DNA from: Planotetraspora silvatica
GTDB lineage: Bacteria; Actinomycetota; Actinomycetes; Streptosporangiales; Streptosporangiaceae
Direction: 5' to 3'
Assembly (NCBI RefSeq): GCF_016863315.1
Contig: NZ_BOOQ01000013.1
Location: 124,001-188,000 of the forward strand
DNA length: 64,000 nt
Part shown: positions 24,827-38,099 of the stretch, one piece after another
Numbering within the stretch: the first letter of the stretch is position 1
How the letters are laid out: each line of letters opens with the position of its first letter
The notes under the pieces: model-generated
Database searches by the model: none
What the model was told of the DNA's origin: nothing
The model's input: only the letters and a program-made list of their open reading frames with translations
Position numbers and translations under genes: made by a program

Positions 24827-24862
24827 GAACGGCATATCATCCCGCATTCTTCCAGGCCCGCT

Positions 24863-26371
24863 TCAGCGCGCGTACGCGCGGAATCCCGGCACACCGGCCG
24901 TCACGAGCTGGTCGAGGAGCGGCGCGGGAGCGAACGACGGCTCGCGATACTCGGCGTAGAGCGCGCGCAGGCCGTCCCTGACCCGCTCCAGCCCGATGGC
25001 GTCGAGCATCTCGAACGGCCCGGCGGGATAGCCGCAGCCCAGCCTCATCGCGTCGTCGATGTCCGCGGCCGTCGCGTAGCCCGAGTCCAGCATGCGGACG
25101 GCGTCGTTGAGATAGGGATAGAGCAGCGCGTTGACGACCAGTTCGGCCCGATCGCCGCACCGCACCGGCGTGCGCCTGAGCACGGTCACCAGATCCTGTA
25201 CGGCTCCCGCCACATCCTCGGACGTGAGGACGGTCGAGGCCACCTCGGCCACGCGGTCGCCCACCAGGTGCAGGCCGACGAGCCGTTCGGGATGCGGGAG
25301 CCGTACGGCGAGTTCGATGACGGGCCGGTCCGAGAGCGCGACGACCACGTCGGCGTCGGCCACCGGGGTGAGATCGGACCTTTCTGCCACGGTCGCCTTG
25401 AATCCGGCGGCGTCGAGGTCGGCGACCAGGCCGGCGACCTCGGGCCCGCTGCCGACGATGCCCACCATCGACACGACGGCCCTGGGCCCGGGCTCGTGGG
25501 CGGCGGGGGTGGGAGCGGCGTAGGAGTAGAAACCCCGGCCCGTCTTCCGGCCGAGCAGCCCCGCGGTGACGAACTCGCGCAGGACGGGGGCCGGTGCGTG
25601 GCGGCGGTCCCGGCTCTCGCGGAACAACACCTCGCACACCTCGTACGACGTGTCGAGACCGATGAGGTCGAGCAGCGTGAAGGGGCCCATCGGAAGGCCG
25701 AGACCGAGCTTCACGGCCGCGTCGATGTCGTCCCGGCCGGCGAGGCCTGATTCGAGCAGGCCGCAGGCGTGGTTGAGGTAGCCGAGCAGCAGCCGGTTGA
25801 CCACGAAGCCCGCCCGGTCGCCGACCGTCACCGGCGTCTTGCCGAGCCGCCGGGCGAGGTCGGCGATCTCGGCGGCCAGGCCGTCCTCGGTCACGACGGT
25901 GCTGATCACCTCGACCAGCTTCATGACCGGTGCGGGGTTGAAGAAGTGCATGCCGACCACCTGCGCGGGGCGCGAGGTCGTGGCGGCGATGGCGGTCACC
26001 GAGAGCGAGGAGGTGTTGGTGGCGAGCACCGCGGACGGCTTGCAGATCCGGTCGAGATCCGAGAACAGGCCCCGCTTGTACTCCATGATCTCGGGGATCG
26101 CCTCGATGACGAGATCGGCGTCCGCCAGATCCTCACGGGAGGTGGTGAAGGTGATCCGGCCGAGGAGGGCGGCCTGCTGCTCGGCGGTCATCCTGCCCTT
26201 CGCGACGGCCCTGGACGTGGAGGTCGAAAGATGCCCGCGGCCTCTCCCGAGTGCCTCCTCGTCGGCCTCGACGCCGATCACTCGCATCCCCGCGCGGGCG
26301 AACACCTCCGCGATGCCCGCGCCCATCGTCCCGAGCCCGACGACTCCGACCGTCTCGAACGTCCGTGTCAT
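24863..26371 (-). CDS. 3-hydroxyacyl/3-hydroxybutyryl-CoA dehydrogenase with second C-terminal dehydrogenase half
   Basis: 502 residues. The N-terminal half is a full enzyme: Rossmann [16 protein letters not shown], catalytic region [15 protein letters not shown], and C-terminal dimer domain through [13 protein letters not shown] (~290). The remainder repeats a weaker dehydrogenase: GIVGSGPE...LVADL, then [10 protein letters not shown] where the catalytic HFFNP block should be, and a second C-terminal domain with [12 protein letters not shown]. So the second half probably keeps only its dimer/helical domain. It oxidises 3-hydroxyacyl-CoA with NAD+. From memory a similar long form exists in Streptomyces near nucS. 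Confidence 0.9.
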   Translation of the reverse strand: MTRTFETVGVVGLGTMGAGIAEVFARAGMRVIGVEADEEALGRGRGHLSTSTSRAVAKGRMTAEQQAALLGRITFTTSREDLADADLVIEAIPEIMEYKRGLFSDLDRICKPSAVLATNTSSLSVTAIAATTSRPAQVVGMHFFNPAPVMKLVEVISTVVTEDGLAAEIADLARRLGKTPVTVGDRAGFVVNRLLLGYLNHACGLLESGLAGRDDIDAAVKLGLGLPMGPFTLLDLIGLDTSYEVCEVLFRESRDRRHAPAPVLREFVTAGLLGRKTGRGFYSYAAPTPAAHEPGPRAVVSMVGIVGSGPEVAGLVADLDAAGFKATVAERSDLTPVADADVVVALSDRPVIELAVRLPHPERLVGLHLVGDRVAEVASTVLTSEDVAGAVQDLVTVLRRTPVRCGDRAELVVNALLYPYLNDAVRMLDSGYATAADIDDAMRLGCGYPAGPFEMLDAIGLERVRDGLRALYAEYREPSFAPAPLLDQLVTAGVPGFRAYAR

Positions 26372-26428
26372 GGAGTCAGTTTTCCAGAGGGCCTCGTCAC
26401 AGCCGCAAGCCCGGTAGGGTTGGCGCCC

Positions 26429-27103
26429 ATGCGGCTCGTCATCGCGCGGTGCAGCGTGGACTACGTGGGAAGACTGACGGCCCATCTCCCGATGGCGCCC
26501 CGGCTCATCCTGATCAAGGCGGACGGCTCGGTCTCCATTCATGCGGACGACCGGGCCTTCAAACCGCTCAACTGGATGAATCCGCCGTGCAAGATCCGCG
26601 AGGAGAACATCGACGGATCGGTCACCTGGTCGGTGATCCACGGAAAGACCGGCGAGAAGCTCGTGCTGACGATCGAGGAGATCCTCCACGACTCGAGCCA
26701 CGAGCTCGGCATCGATCCCGGCCTGCAGAAGGACGGCGTCGAGGCCCATCTCCAGGAGTTGCTCGCCGAGCACATCACCACCCTCGGCGAGGGCTGGTCG
26801 CTGGTCCGCCGCGAGTACATGACGGCGATCGGCCCTGTGGACATCCTGTGCCGCGACCACCTGGGCGGCAGCGTCGCCATCGAGATCAAGCGGCGAGGCG
26901 ACATCGACGGCGTGGAGCAGCTGACGCGCTACCTGGAGCTGCTCAACCGGGATCCGCGGCTGGCGCCGGTCAAGGGCGTCTTCGCCGCCCAGGAGATCAA
27001 GCCCCAGGCCCGGGTGCTCGCCGCGGACCGCGGCATCGACTGCGTCATCCTCGACTACGACGGCCTGCGCGGCATCGAGCCGGAGAACCCCACCCTGTTC
27101 TGA
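26429..27103 (+). CDS. nucS: Mismatch-specific endonuclease NucS/EndoMS
   Basis: 224 residues from ATG 26429, the family's normal length. The N-terminal DNA-binding/dimer half contains [16 protein letters not shown] and PLNWMNPPC. The nuclease half contains GPVDILCRD (Asp138) and VAIEIKRRG (Glu152-x-Lys154), the RecB-type catalytic set. It cuts both strands at mismatches and is the actinobacterial substitute for MutS/MutL, working with the sliding clamp. The frame is open upstream, but only from 26429 does it match the family. Confidence 0.95.
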   Translation: MRLVIARCSVDYVGRLTAHLPMAPRLILIKADGSVSIHADDRAFKPLNWMNPPCKIREENIDGSVTWSVIHGKTGEKLVLTIEEILHDSSHELGIDPGLQKDGVEAHLQELLAEHITTLGEGWSLVRREYMTAIGPVDILCRDHLGGSVAIEIKRRGDIDGVEQLTRYLELLNRDPRLAPVKGVFAAQEIKPQARVLAADRGIDCVILDYDGLRGIEPENPTLF

Positions 27104-27130
27104 CGCGCCGTCTGGGTTATTCTGGGGTCC

Positions 27131-27178
27131 GGCGTTGATCCGACGCCCAACCTCCTTCGGCCCTCCCCGGCAGGGCCG
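27131..27178. other. Two hairpins in the nucS downstream gap
   Basis: GGCGT/ACGCC (27131-27135/27143-27147) and CGGCCCT/AGGGCCG (27158-27164/27172-27178) form adjacent stem-loops in the 176-bp gap before the 27280 gene. They may terminate nucS or structure the leader of the next gene. Confidence 0.45.
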
Positions 27179-27279
27179 CCCGGTGGAGGCAAAGGGGACT
27201 CGCTGCCTCGGATCGCTGGTCATCCGCCCGCCACTGGGTTCCTCGCCGGGGGTCGAGCCTTCGTGGTGTCGAGGGTCTG

Positions 27280-27840
27280 ATGACAGCGAACAAGCACTTC
27301 AAGCGTCGTGTCCGTGAACGCGCCCGCCGTACCGGAGAGTCCTACACCGCTGCCCTCAGGCACCTGCGACGCGTCGACGCCGAGGAGCGGCACATGGAAT
27401 GGCAGCGCATAGAAAAGCCCGAGTTCGGCTACGCCGTACATGTCCCCGAGGACTGGGATGAACGGCCACCGAACCTGAAGAACAGCCCAATGGAGACCGC
27501 CAGGTTCGGCCAGCCGACCGATCGCAGGCGCAGCGTCATCGTCTTCCGGGGGTTCCCACGGCCGGGCTCGACCGCGGTCGACGCGGCCGAACTGGTCCAG
27601 CCGATCCTGGAATCAGCGGGATTCCGCGACTTCCAGATCACCGACGTGGAGATCGCAGGACGCGCGGCCGCCCGGCTCGACTGCGCCAGGCACGACGCCG
27701 GCCGGGTCTGGGCCGTCCGTGAATACTTCGTCGTCCACGACGACGTGCGGTTCTGCCTCGGCTGCGGGTCGTCCGTACCGGAAGAGGACGATCTCCTCTT
27801 CACGGCCATCGCCGAGCGGTTCGAGATCCTCGAGGCCTGA
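27280..27840 (+). CDS. Hypothetical protein with N-terminal basic helix and PsbP/LpqN-like domain
   Basis: 186 residues; GAGGG four bases before the ATG. Residues 1-30 (TANKHFKRRVRERARRTGES, then YTAALRHL) form a basic amphipathic helix pair, a tag I associate with actinobacterial DNA- or toxin-related proteins, possibly nucleic-acid binding. Residues ~40-185 look like a small alpha+beta domain: YAVHVPEDWDER, VIVFRGF, VREYFVVHDDVRFCLG. This is of the kind seen in PsbP or DUF1795-like proteins. No signal peptide. Function unknown. Confidence 0.7.
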   Translation: MTANKHFKRRVRERARRTGESYTAALRHLRRVDAEERHMEWQRIEKPEFGYAVHVPEDWDERPPNLKNSPMETARFGQPTDRRRSVIVFRGFPRPGSTAVDAAELVQPILESAGFRDFQITDVEIAGRAAARLDCARHDAGRVWAVREYFVVHDDVRFCLGCGSSVPEEDDLLFTAIAERFEILEA

Positions 27841-27971
27841 CGGTCGAAGCCTCCCGGCCGGCGTCTCACCCGCCGCCGGCCGGGCCGCGCGGCCGTTCCC
27901 TCCCCGCGAACGACCGGCGAATCATCCGATCGGAGGTGACGCGACAGCCGTAGATCAACGAACCTATAGGC

Positions 27972-28799
27972 ATGAAACACGCCATACAGGTGCGAGGGTT
28001 GACGAAGCTCTACAGCGGCGTCGAAGCGGTCGCCGGGATCGATCTGGAGATCGAACACGGCGAGGTGTTCGCCATCCTCGGCCCCAACGGAGCGGGCAAG
28101 TCGACGACGGTCGAGATCCTCGAGGGTTACCGGAAGCGGGACTCCGGCGAGGTGAGCGTGCTCGGCGCCGATCCCGGACGGCCCACCCGGCAGTGGCGCT
28201 CCCGGATCGGCATCGTCCTGCAGACGAACGCGGACGCTCCCGAGCTGACCGTCCGCGAGATCATGCGGCTCTACGCGACGTACTACCCGGACTCCCGTGA
28301 CCCGGATGAGGTCATCGAGATGGTGGGGCTCACCGAGAGCGCGGGCAAACGCATCCGCCAGCTATCCGGCGGGCAGCGGCGGCGGGTCGACGTGGCCCTC
28401 GGCGTCGTCGGCCGACCCCAACTGCTGTTCCTGGACGAGCCGACGACGGGCTTCGACCCCGAGTCACGCCGTCGTTTCTGGGATCTGATCTCGGGCCTGG
28501 CCCATGGCGGCACCACGATCGTGCTGACCACCCACTATCTCGAAGAGGCCGAGACACTGGCCGACCGCGTCGCGGTGATCTCCCGAGGGAAGATCGTCGC
28601 GGAGGGAGATCCGTCGACCCTGGGCGGCCGTGCGACGGCCAAGGCCCGCGTGACCTGGGCGGACGGTTCCATTGAGACCGACACCCCGACGGAGACCGTG
28701 CTGGAGCTCAGTCAGCGCTTCGACGGCGAGATCCCCGAGCTGGCCGTCACCCGTCCCTCGCTCGAGGACATCTACCTCCGCCTGATCGAGCCCTCCTGA
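27972..28799 (+). CDS. ABC transporter ATP-binding protein (DrrA/CcmA type)
   Basis: 275 residues. Walker A GPNGAGKS at 37-44, signature LSGGQRRR, Walker B LLFLDEPTTGFD, H-loop TTHYLEEAE, then the C-terminal extension typical of DrrA-like exporters. It powers the ABC-2 permease encoded next. There is no clear ribosome site before ATG 27972. Product exported unknown; the adjacent TetR gene suggests inducible drug or metabolite efflux. Confidence 0.93.
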   Translation: MKHAIQVRGLTKLYSGVEAVAGIDLEIEHGEVFAILGPNGAGKSTTVEILEGYRKRDSGEVSVLGADPGRPTRQWRSRIGIVLQTNADAPELTVREIMRLYATYYPDSRDPDEVIEMVGLTESAGKRIRQLSGGQRRRVDVALGVVGRPQLLFLDEPTTGFDPESRRRFWDLISGLAHGGTTIVLTTHYLEEAETLADRVAVISRGKIVAEGDPSTLGGRATAKARVTWADGSIETDTPTETVLELSQRFDGEIPELAVTRPSLEDIYLRLIEPS

Positions 28800-28873
28800 C
28801 CCGGACTCCGCCCATCGGCTGCCGGCTCGGCCGGCGCACAGACTCATCCCTCACCACCCCACCGAGGTCCCCC

Positions 28874-29728
28874 ATGGCTGAAGCAGTCGAAACCACCCAC
28901 GCACCGCCCGCCGCCGTCACCTCCGCGCCGATGCCGTCCATCGTCACGGTGAGCCTGGCCCGTGCGGCGGCGGAGACGAAGATGTTCTTCCGGGAGAAGG
29001 ACGCGGTCGTCTTCACGTTCGCCTTCCCGATCATCCTGCTCGTCCTGTTCGGCTCCATCTTCGCCGGCGAACTGGAAGGCACAGGAGTCACCGTCTCCCA
29101 GCTGTACACCGCAGGCCTGATCGGCGCGGGCGTCATGGGGGCGGGCTTCCAGAACCTCGGCATCGGCATAGCGACCGAGCGCCAGGACGGCACGCTCAAG
29201 CGGCTGGCGGGCACGCCGATGCCGCCCAGTGCCTACTTCGTCGGCAAGGTACTCGTCGTACTGCTCATCGCAGTCCTCGAAGTGGCCATCCTGCTGGCCA
29301 TCGGCGTCACGCTGTACGACCTAGACCTGCCCTCCGAGGCATCGAGGTGGCTGACGTTCGCCTGGGTGTTCGTGCTCGGCGTCTCGGGCTCGGCGCTGCT
29401 GGGCATCGCGGCGAGCAGCCTGCCGAGATCGGCCAAGAGCGCCGCGGCCGTGATCAGCATGCCCTTCGTGGTCCTGCAGTTCGTCTCCGGCGTCTTCATC
29501 CCCTTCACCGCGATGCCTCAGTGGTTGATGAACATCGCATCGGTCTTCCCGCTGAAGTGGATGTGCCAGGGCTTCCGTTCGGTCTTCCTGGGGGACGGCG
29601 GAGCCGCCTTGGAAGCCGCTAAGTCGTACGAACTCGATCGCGTCGCCCTGGTCCTCGCCGCGTGGCTGATCGGTGGCGTCGTGTTGTGCCTGACGACGTT
29701 CCGCTGGAAGAGCCGCCGCGACGGATGA
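28874..29728 (+). CDS. ABC-2 type transporter permease
   Basis: 284 residues, about six transmembrane helices (VFTFAFPIILLVLFG, LIGAGVMGAGFQNLG and others to the last LVLAAWLIGGVVLCL). The family-type GTPMPPSAYFVGK and FSGVFIPFTAMPQWL segments (ABC-2 membrane type) are visible. It forms the membrane half of the exporter with the preceding ATPase, 74 bp upstream. A TetR gene follows at 29904. Confidence 0.92.
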   Translation: MAEAVETTHAPPAAVTSAPMPSIVTVSLARAAAETKMFFREKDAVVFTFAFPIILLVLFGSIFAGELEGTGVTVSQLYTAGLIGAGVMGAGFQNLGIGIATERQDGTLKRLAGTPMPPSAYFVGKVLVVLLIAVLEVAILLAIGVTLYDLDLPSEASRWLTFAWVFVLGVSGSALLGIAASSLPRSAKSAAAVISMPFVVLQFVSGVFIPFTAMPQWLMNIASVFPLKWMCQGFRSVFLGDGGAALEAAKSYELDRVALVLAAWLIGGVVLCLTTFRWKSRRDG

Positions 29729-29833
29729 TCACAGACGGCCGGGCCACGATGGGTGGTCGCAGCGACGCGATCCAGCCATGACAGAGTGTCCGGTCGATCC
29801 GGCTGTCAAGCCTTCTGGCCACCTCGGCATATG

Positions 29834-29862
29834 CGGAAGGTGCCCGTTTCATGGCACTTCCG
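29834..29862. promoter_or_regulatory. Candidate TetR operator before the second TetR gene
   Basis: CGGAAGGTGCC and GGCACTTCCG form an inverted repeat (one-base bulge) 42-70 bases before the ATG at 29904, next to a TATAAA-like stretch. Placement suits autoregulation. Inference. Confidence 0.45.
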
Positions 29863-29903
29863 TATAAAGGATCTTGCCTTCATAATGGAAGATTCCGGGG
29901 GGC

Positions 29904-30530
29904 ATGACGGCGCGAGGTGGAACATTGACGGGACGTGACTACCGGGGCATGTCTGCCGCGGAGCGGCTCGCCGACCGAAGGGAACGGCTCATAACGGCGG
30001 CCTACACGCTCTTCGCACATCCCGGGTTCCACGCCACGACCATTGAGAAGTTGTGCACCACCGCGCGCATCTCGAACCGGGCCTTCTACGAGTGCTTCTC
30101 GAGCCGCGAGGATCTGATGCGCGCGGTCTACGACCGGTGTGTGGAGGAGACCCTCACATCCGTCAACCAGGCGATCGACAAGGCGCCGCCGACGTTGGAC
30201 GAGCGGATCGTCGCCGGCATCGCGGAGTACGTTCGGTTCGTCACCAAGGACGTCCGGCGTGCTCGGGTGATGCATTTAGAGGTCCGCCGGGCCGGGAGCG
30301 TGCTCACCGCCGCCCGGCAGCACACGGTCAAGGCCTTCTCGGAGATCATCGAAGGCGTCGTTCAGGACGTGCCGCATCGCCTCCCCCTCGAAACGCACCT
30401 GCTCTCCCTCGGCCTGATCGGAGCCATCACGGAGTTGCTGATCGAGTGGGTGCTCGCCAACCCCGCCCCACCGACCGACAAGGTGATCGACGCCGCCGTG
30501 CACATCTTCCGCTGCGCCTTCGGCGTCTGA
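29904..30530 (+). CDS. TetR family transcriptional regulator
   Basis: 208 residues. HTH TTIEKLCTTARISNRAFYECF follows a typical first helix (RERLITAAYTLFA). The C-terminal ligand domain is unassigned. It immediately follows the ABC exporter genes and is likely to regulate them. An inverted repeat at 29834-29862 is the candidate operator. ATG 29904 has a GGGGGG-like site close by. Confidence 0.9.
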   Translation: MTARGGTLTGRDYRGMSAAERLADRRERLITAAYTLFAHPGFHATTIEKLCTTARISNRAFYECFSSREDLMRAVYDRCVEETLTSVNQAIDKAPPTLDERIVAGIAEYVRFVTKDVRRARVMHLEVRRAGSVLTAARQHTVKAFSEIIEGVVQDVPHRLPLETHLLSLGLIGAITELLIEWVLANPAPPTDKVIDAAVHIFRCAFGV

Positions 30531-30602
30531 ACCGTACGGCCACGGCCCGCCCGAGGACCCGGACGGCGAGCGGCCGCCGCCTGGCTGGTTACGCTGAACG
30601 AC

Positions 30603-31214
30603 ATGACGCGAGCCGATGACGACAAGCCGGTCGTGCTGTCGAAGATCTACACCAGGACGGGCGACGACGGGACGACGACTCTCGGCGACATGAGCCGGAC
30701 CCACAAGACCGACCCCCGCCTCGCGGCCTACGCCGACGTGGAGGAGGCCAACGCCGCTCTCGGCGTCGCCATCGCCGTCGGCGGCTTCTCCACGGAGGTC
30801 CGCGGCCTCCCTGACGACGTCGTCGCGGTGCTGACCCGGGTGCAGAACGAGCTCTTCGACGTGGGGGCGGACCTCTGCACGCCGGTGACGGAGAACCCGG
30901 AGTTCCCTCCGTTGCGTGTGGAGGAGTCCTACATCGTGTGGCTCGAGGAGCAGTGCGACCGGTTCAACGCGTCGCTGAAACCACTGCGCAGTTTCATCCT
31001 GCCCGGAGGCGCCCCCGCCACCGCGTTCCTCCACGTCGCCCGCACGGTCGTACGGCGGGCGGAGCGGACGGCCTGGTCGGCGCTCGAGGCTCACGACGAC
31101 GTCAACCCGCTGACGGCGAAGTACCTGAACCGGCTCTCCGACCTGCTGTTCATCCTCTGCCGGATCGTGGCGGAGGGCGACGAGATCCTCTGGAAACCCG
31201 GCGGCACGCGCTGA
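30603..31214 (+). CDS. PduO-type ATP:cob(I)alamin adenosyltransferase
   Basis: 203 residues. It matches the PduO-type fold: N-terminal KIYTRTGDDGTTTLG (ATP loop), RVQNELFDVGADLCTP, and the helical C-terminus with VRRAERTAW and LNRLSDLLFILCR (cobalamin side). It transfers the adenosyl group from ATP to cob(I)alamin, making the coenzyme used by the B12 mutases. Location near icmA, meaB and mce makes functional sense. A TACGCT -10 ends 7 bases before the ATG and no ribosome site is visible, so the mRNA may be leaderless. Confidence 0.94.
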   Translation: MTRADDDKPVVLSKIYTRTGDDGTTTLGDMSRTHKTDPRLAAYADVEEANAALGVAIAVGGFSTEVRGLPDDVVAVLTRVQNELFDVGADLCTPVTENPEFPPLRVEESYIVWLEEQCDRFNASLKPLRSFILPGGAPATAFLHVARTVVRRAERTAWSALEAHDDVNPLTAKYLNRLSDLLFILCRIVAEGDEILWKPGGTR

Positions 31215-31379
31215 GGTGTGTCTGATTGCGCTGTGTCCCCTTGCAGGACCCTGAAGCTCGAAGAACACGAAGACTGACCTGCGGTGGGCAACCGTCATGT
31301 GAGGGGCGCGGCGGCGTCTGGACTGAGGAGAGAGCGGGGAGCGAGGTACGAGCGACCCCGAACGACGAGGGAAGACATC

Positions 31380-31426
31380 GCCTCTAAGGCGCCGCGAACC
31401 CGCCGAGCCGGAGGCGAGGCAATCAA
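31380..31426. repeat. Dispersed 47-bp GCCTC/GAGGC element, copy 2
   Basis: Second copy of the element at 14679-14725 (40/47 identical, same length). It lies between the adenosyltransferase stop (31214) and the DUF2550 stop (31439), again a convergent junction. Ends inverted: GCCTC at 31380 and GAGGC at 31416. Confidence 0.75.
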
Positions 31427-31438
31427 GCGCAGCGCAAT

Positions 31439-31837
31439 TTACACAGCGTCGAGGTGGGCGCTGGGCGGGGCCGACTCCAGCCAGGCGAGGAAGCCGGTCA
31501 GCGCGTCCTCGCTCATCGCGAGCGAGAGCGGCCCCCGCTCAGCCGAGCACACGACCGTCCAGTACCCCGCGGGGCCTTCGCCCGTCGTCAGCCGCCGCCG
31601 GCTGGAAACAGTAAGGCCGCGCCTCGCAATCGCGTGGCGCGGCCTCAGTCGCAGTCCGATGAAGGGGATCCAGTGGAGCTCTCCTCCGACGTAGCGGGCT
31701 ACCCCGCTTTGCCAGCCCGTGTCCCCCCGGCGTACCCGACAGACGACAGTGCCCCGGCTTCGAGCCAGGGCAATACCGCGAAACAGGAGGAGTGCGGCCA
31801 CGGAGCAGACGCCCAGAAGAATCGTCAGCGCCGCCAT
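31439..31837 (-). CDS. DUF2550 family membrane protein
   Basis: 132 residues from ATG 31837, after GGGGGG. One N-terminal transmembrane helix (AALTILLGVCSVAALLLF) and a soluble domain containing GELHWIPFIGLRLRPRHAIARR, the DUF2550 type. It follows atpC on the same strand by 19 bp and is likely its operon partner. Function unknown; conserved next to the ATP synthase operon in actinobacteria. Confidence 0.88.
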   Translation of the reverse strand: MAALTILLGVCSVAALLLFRGIALARSRGTVVCRVRRGDTGWQSGVARYVGGELHWIPFIGLRLRPRHAIARRGLTVSSRRRLTTGEGPAGYWTVVCSAERGPLSLAMSEDALTGFLAWLESAPPSAHLDAV

Positions 31838-31856
31838 CGCCGCCCCCCTTACAAGA

Positions 31857-32258
31857 TCAGACCTCTTCGCCGGCCGCACGCAGCCGGGCCGCGGCACGCT
31901 TGGCTTCAAGCCGTGCGTCCGCGTCTTCTTGATCGGCCTCGATCGAGGCCTGGGCACGCTGCAGGGCGTCCTTCGCGGCCGCGACGTCGACCTCGGAGCC
32001 GAGCTCCGCCGCCTCCGCCAGGACCGACACGTCGTTGTCCGCGACAGACAGGAAGCCGCCGTGCACCGCCGCGACGAGGTCGCCCTCGCCGTCGCGCTTG
32101 ACGCGCAAGACCCCGCCCTCGACGAGGACGCCGAGAACAGGAGCGTGTCCCGGCATAATACCGATCTCGCCGTCGACGGTCTTGGCAATCACCATGTCGG
32201 CTTCGCCCGACCAGATCTCACGTTCCGGCGATACGACGCCTACGCGAAGCTTTGCCAC
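31857..32258 (-). CDS. atpC: ATP synthase F1 subunit epsilon
   Basis: 133 residues, GTG start at 32258. N-terminal beta sandwich (RVGVVSPEREIWSGEADMVI, GIMPGHAPVLGVL) and C-terminal helical hairpin (AAAKDALQRAQASIEADQED) are clear. It links rotation to catalysis and can inhibit ATP hydrolysis. Last ATP synthase gene of the operon; separated from atpD by a strong hairpin. Confidence 0.96.
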   Translation of the reverse strand: MAKLRVGVVSPEREIWSGEADMVIAKTVDGEIGIMPGHAPVLGVLVEGGVLRVKRDGEGDLVAAVHGGFLSVADNDVSVLAEAAELGSEVDVAAAKDALQRAQASIEADQEDADARLEAKRAAARLRAAGEEV

Positions 32259-32286
32259 TTCTCAGCTCCTCCTTCCAAGGAGACAG

Positions 32287-32320
32287 GAGACGCCGGCACG
32301 GCCTGCCGTACCGGCGTCTC
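32287..32320. other. Strong intercistronic hairpin atpD-atpC
   Basis: GAGACGCCGG (32287-32296) pairs with CCGGCGTCTC (32311-32320), and the inside continues with ACGGC/GCCGT. This makes an almost continuous 15-bp stem with a two-base loop. It lies in the 68-bp atpD-atpC gap and could be a partial terminator or RNA-stability site tuning epsilon level. Confidence 0.8.
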
Positions 32321-32326
32321 AGGCGA

Positions 32327-34655
<2,329 letters not shown>

Positions 34656-34658
34656 ACG

Positions 34659-36308
<1,650 letters not shown>

Positions 36309-36332
36309 CTCTCTTTCGTCTCCCTATTCGCC

Positions 36333-37142
36333 TTAGCCGGCCAACCGGCGGCGGACTTCTTCGATACGTCCAGCGATGGTGGTGTCGATGAGGTCGTCTC
36401 CGATCCTGATGGAGAACCCTCCGAGCACCTCCGGGTCCACTTCGACGTTCAAGTGGACGTCGCGCCCGTACGTGGCTCGCAACGAGGCGGCGAGCCGCTG
36501 CTTCTGCGCCTCCGAAAGCGGAACGGCACTGCGGACGACACCGACCAGGCGCTCGCGCGTCCTGGCGACGATCCAGCCGAACTCCTCCAGAGCCGTCTCC
36601 AGGCTACGTCCCCGCTGGTGGACGACCAGTTGCGTCACCAGACGGAGAGTGGAGGGCGCGACCTTGTCGCCGATCAGGCCGGCGAGGAGCTCCTGCTTGC
36701 GCTCCCCCGGAATCGCGGCGTCGACCAGCGCGCGCCGCAACGTGGGGTTGGCCGACAGGATCCGTCCGAAGCGGAACAGCTCGTCCTCGACCTCGTCGAG
36801 TTTGCCCGCCGACTCGGCCTCGGCCGCGGCGGCCGTGACCCCGATGCGCTCGACGGCGTCGGGGAGGTCGCCGGACCTCGACCACTTGGCACGGACCGCG
36901 GCGACCGCGACCTCAAGCGCGGCCTCACTGACCTTGCCCTGGAGCAGGCCACGGACGGCCTGCTCCTTCTGCTCCGCGGGGCGCGAGGCGTCCGACAGGT
37001 TCCGGCGAAGCCCGTGCTCGCGGTCGAGCAGATCGGTGACGGCGAACAGCTCGTCGGCGAGCGTGCCGAGGTCGGCGGACGCCGCGACGGCGTTGAACCG
37101 CTCCTCGACCTCCGCCAGCGCGGCCCTGCTCAGACCCCTCAT
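36333..37142 (-). CDS. atpH: ATP synthase F1 subunit delta
   Basis: 269 residues, longer than the ~178-aa E. coli protein because actinobacterial delta has an extra N-terminal part. The C-terminal conserved block LVGVVRSAVPLSEAQKQRL and GGFSIRIGDDLIDTTI (OSCP domain end) is clear. It joins the F1 head to the b-subunit stator. Unlike mycobacteria, it is not fused to a b-type protein here. Confidence 0.95.
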   Translation of the reverse strand: MRGLSRAALAEVEERFNAVAASADLGTLADELFAVTDLLDREHGLRRNLSDASRPAEQKEQAVRGLLQGKVSEAALEVAVAAVRAKWSRSGDLPDAVERIGVTAAAAEAESAGKLDEVEDELFRFGRILSANPTLRRALVDAAIPGERKQELLAGLIGDKVAPSTLRLVTQLVVHQRGRSLETALEEFGWIVARTRERLVGVVRSAVPLSEAQKQRLAASLRATYGRDVHLNVEVDPEVLGGFSIRIGDDLIDTTIAGRIEEVRRRLAG

Positions 37143-37224
37143 CTGTCACTCACCGCTTCTCGTCCGGCCACGCCGGCAACATGCTCCGGCGAGGCGAAGC
37201 GCACCGAACCGGCTCGGGCCGACA

Positions 37225-37773
37225 TCAGCGGACCGCTTCCGGACGGGCCTCGATCTCCTCGAGGAACCGGTCGATGGTGCGGCGCTGGCGGGCTTCGTCC
37301 TCCAGCGACTCACCGACGATGCGGCCCGCGAGCTCGACCGACAACCGGCCGATCTCGGCGCGCAGCTGGGCGACCGCCTGCTGCCTGTCGGCCTCGATCT
37401 GCGCGTGAGCGGCCTCGACGAGGCGACGCGCCTCGGCCTGGGCCTCCTCGCGGAGCTCGGCCTTGATCTGGGCGCCCTGCTCGCGCGCCTCTTCCCGCAA
37501 CCGGGACGCCTCCTGGCGGGCCTCCGCCAACTGGGTCCGGTACTGCTCCAGGGTCTGCTGAGCTTCGGCCTGAAGGTCCTCGGCCTTCTTGATCCCGCCC
37601 TCGATCACCTCGGTCCGCTCAGCCAGCGTCTTCTGGATGCGCGGGGTGAGGATCTTACCGACGACGATGAAGACGACGAGGAAGGCGAAGCTGCCGACGA
37701 CCAGCTCCGCGGCATGCGGAAGCAGCGGGTTCTGCGCTTCCTCAGCCGCCAGGAGCGTAGCTGCCATAGTCAT
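37225..37773 (-). CDS. atpF: ATP synthase Fo subunit b
   Basis: 182 residues. One N-terminal membrane helix (ELVVGSFAFLVVFIVV), then a long helical, charged stalk (RIQKTLAERTEVIEGGIKKA... RQQAVAQLRAEIGRLSVELAG). It is the peripheral stator. GGAAGG eight bases before ATG. Confidence 0.96.
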   Translation of the reverse strand: MTMAATLLAAEEAQNPLLPHAAELVVGSFAFLVVFIVVGKILTPRIQKTLAERTEVIEGGIKKAEDLQAEAQQTLEQYRTQLAEARQEASRLREEAREQGAQIKAELREEAQAEARRLVEAAHAQIEADRQQAVAQLRAEIGRLSVELAGRIVGESLEDEARQRRTIDRFLEEIEARPEAVR

Positions 37774-37801
37774 GGGTGCAGCCTTCCGTCAGAGTGTTAC
37801 G

Positions 37802-38044
<243 letters not shown>

Positions 38045-38099
38045 TTACTGGTCGGCCGGTGAGTTCTTTCACCGGTCTGGACTACGTCAGAGTTGGTTC

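Noticed and set aside
25769-26428. N-terminal extension of NucS
   Set aside because: Frame is open but lacks NucS homology and overlaps the dehydrogenase; family length fits the 26429 start.
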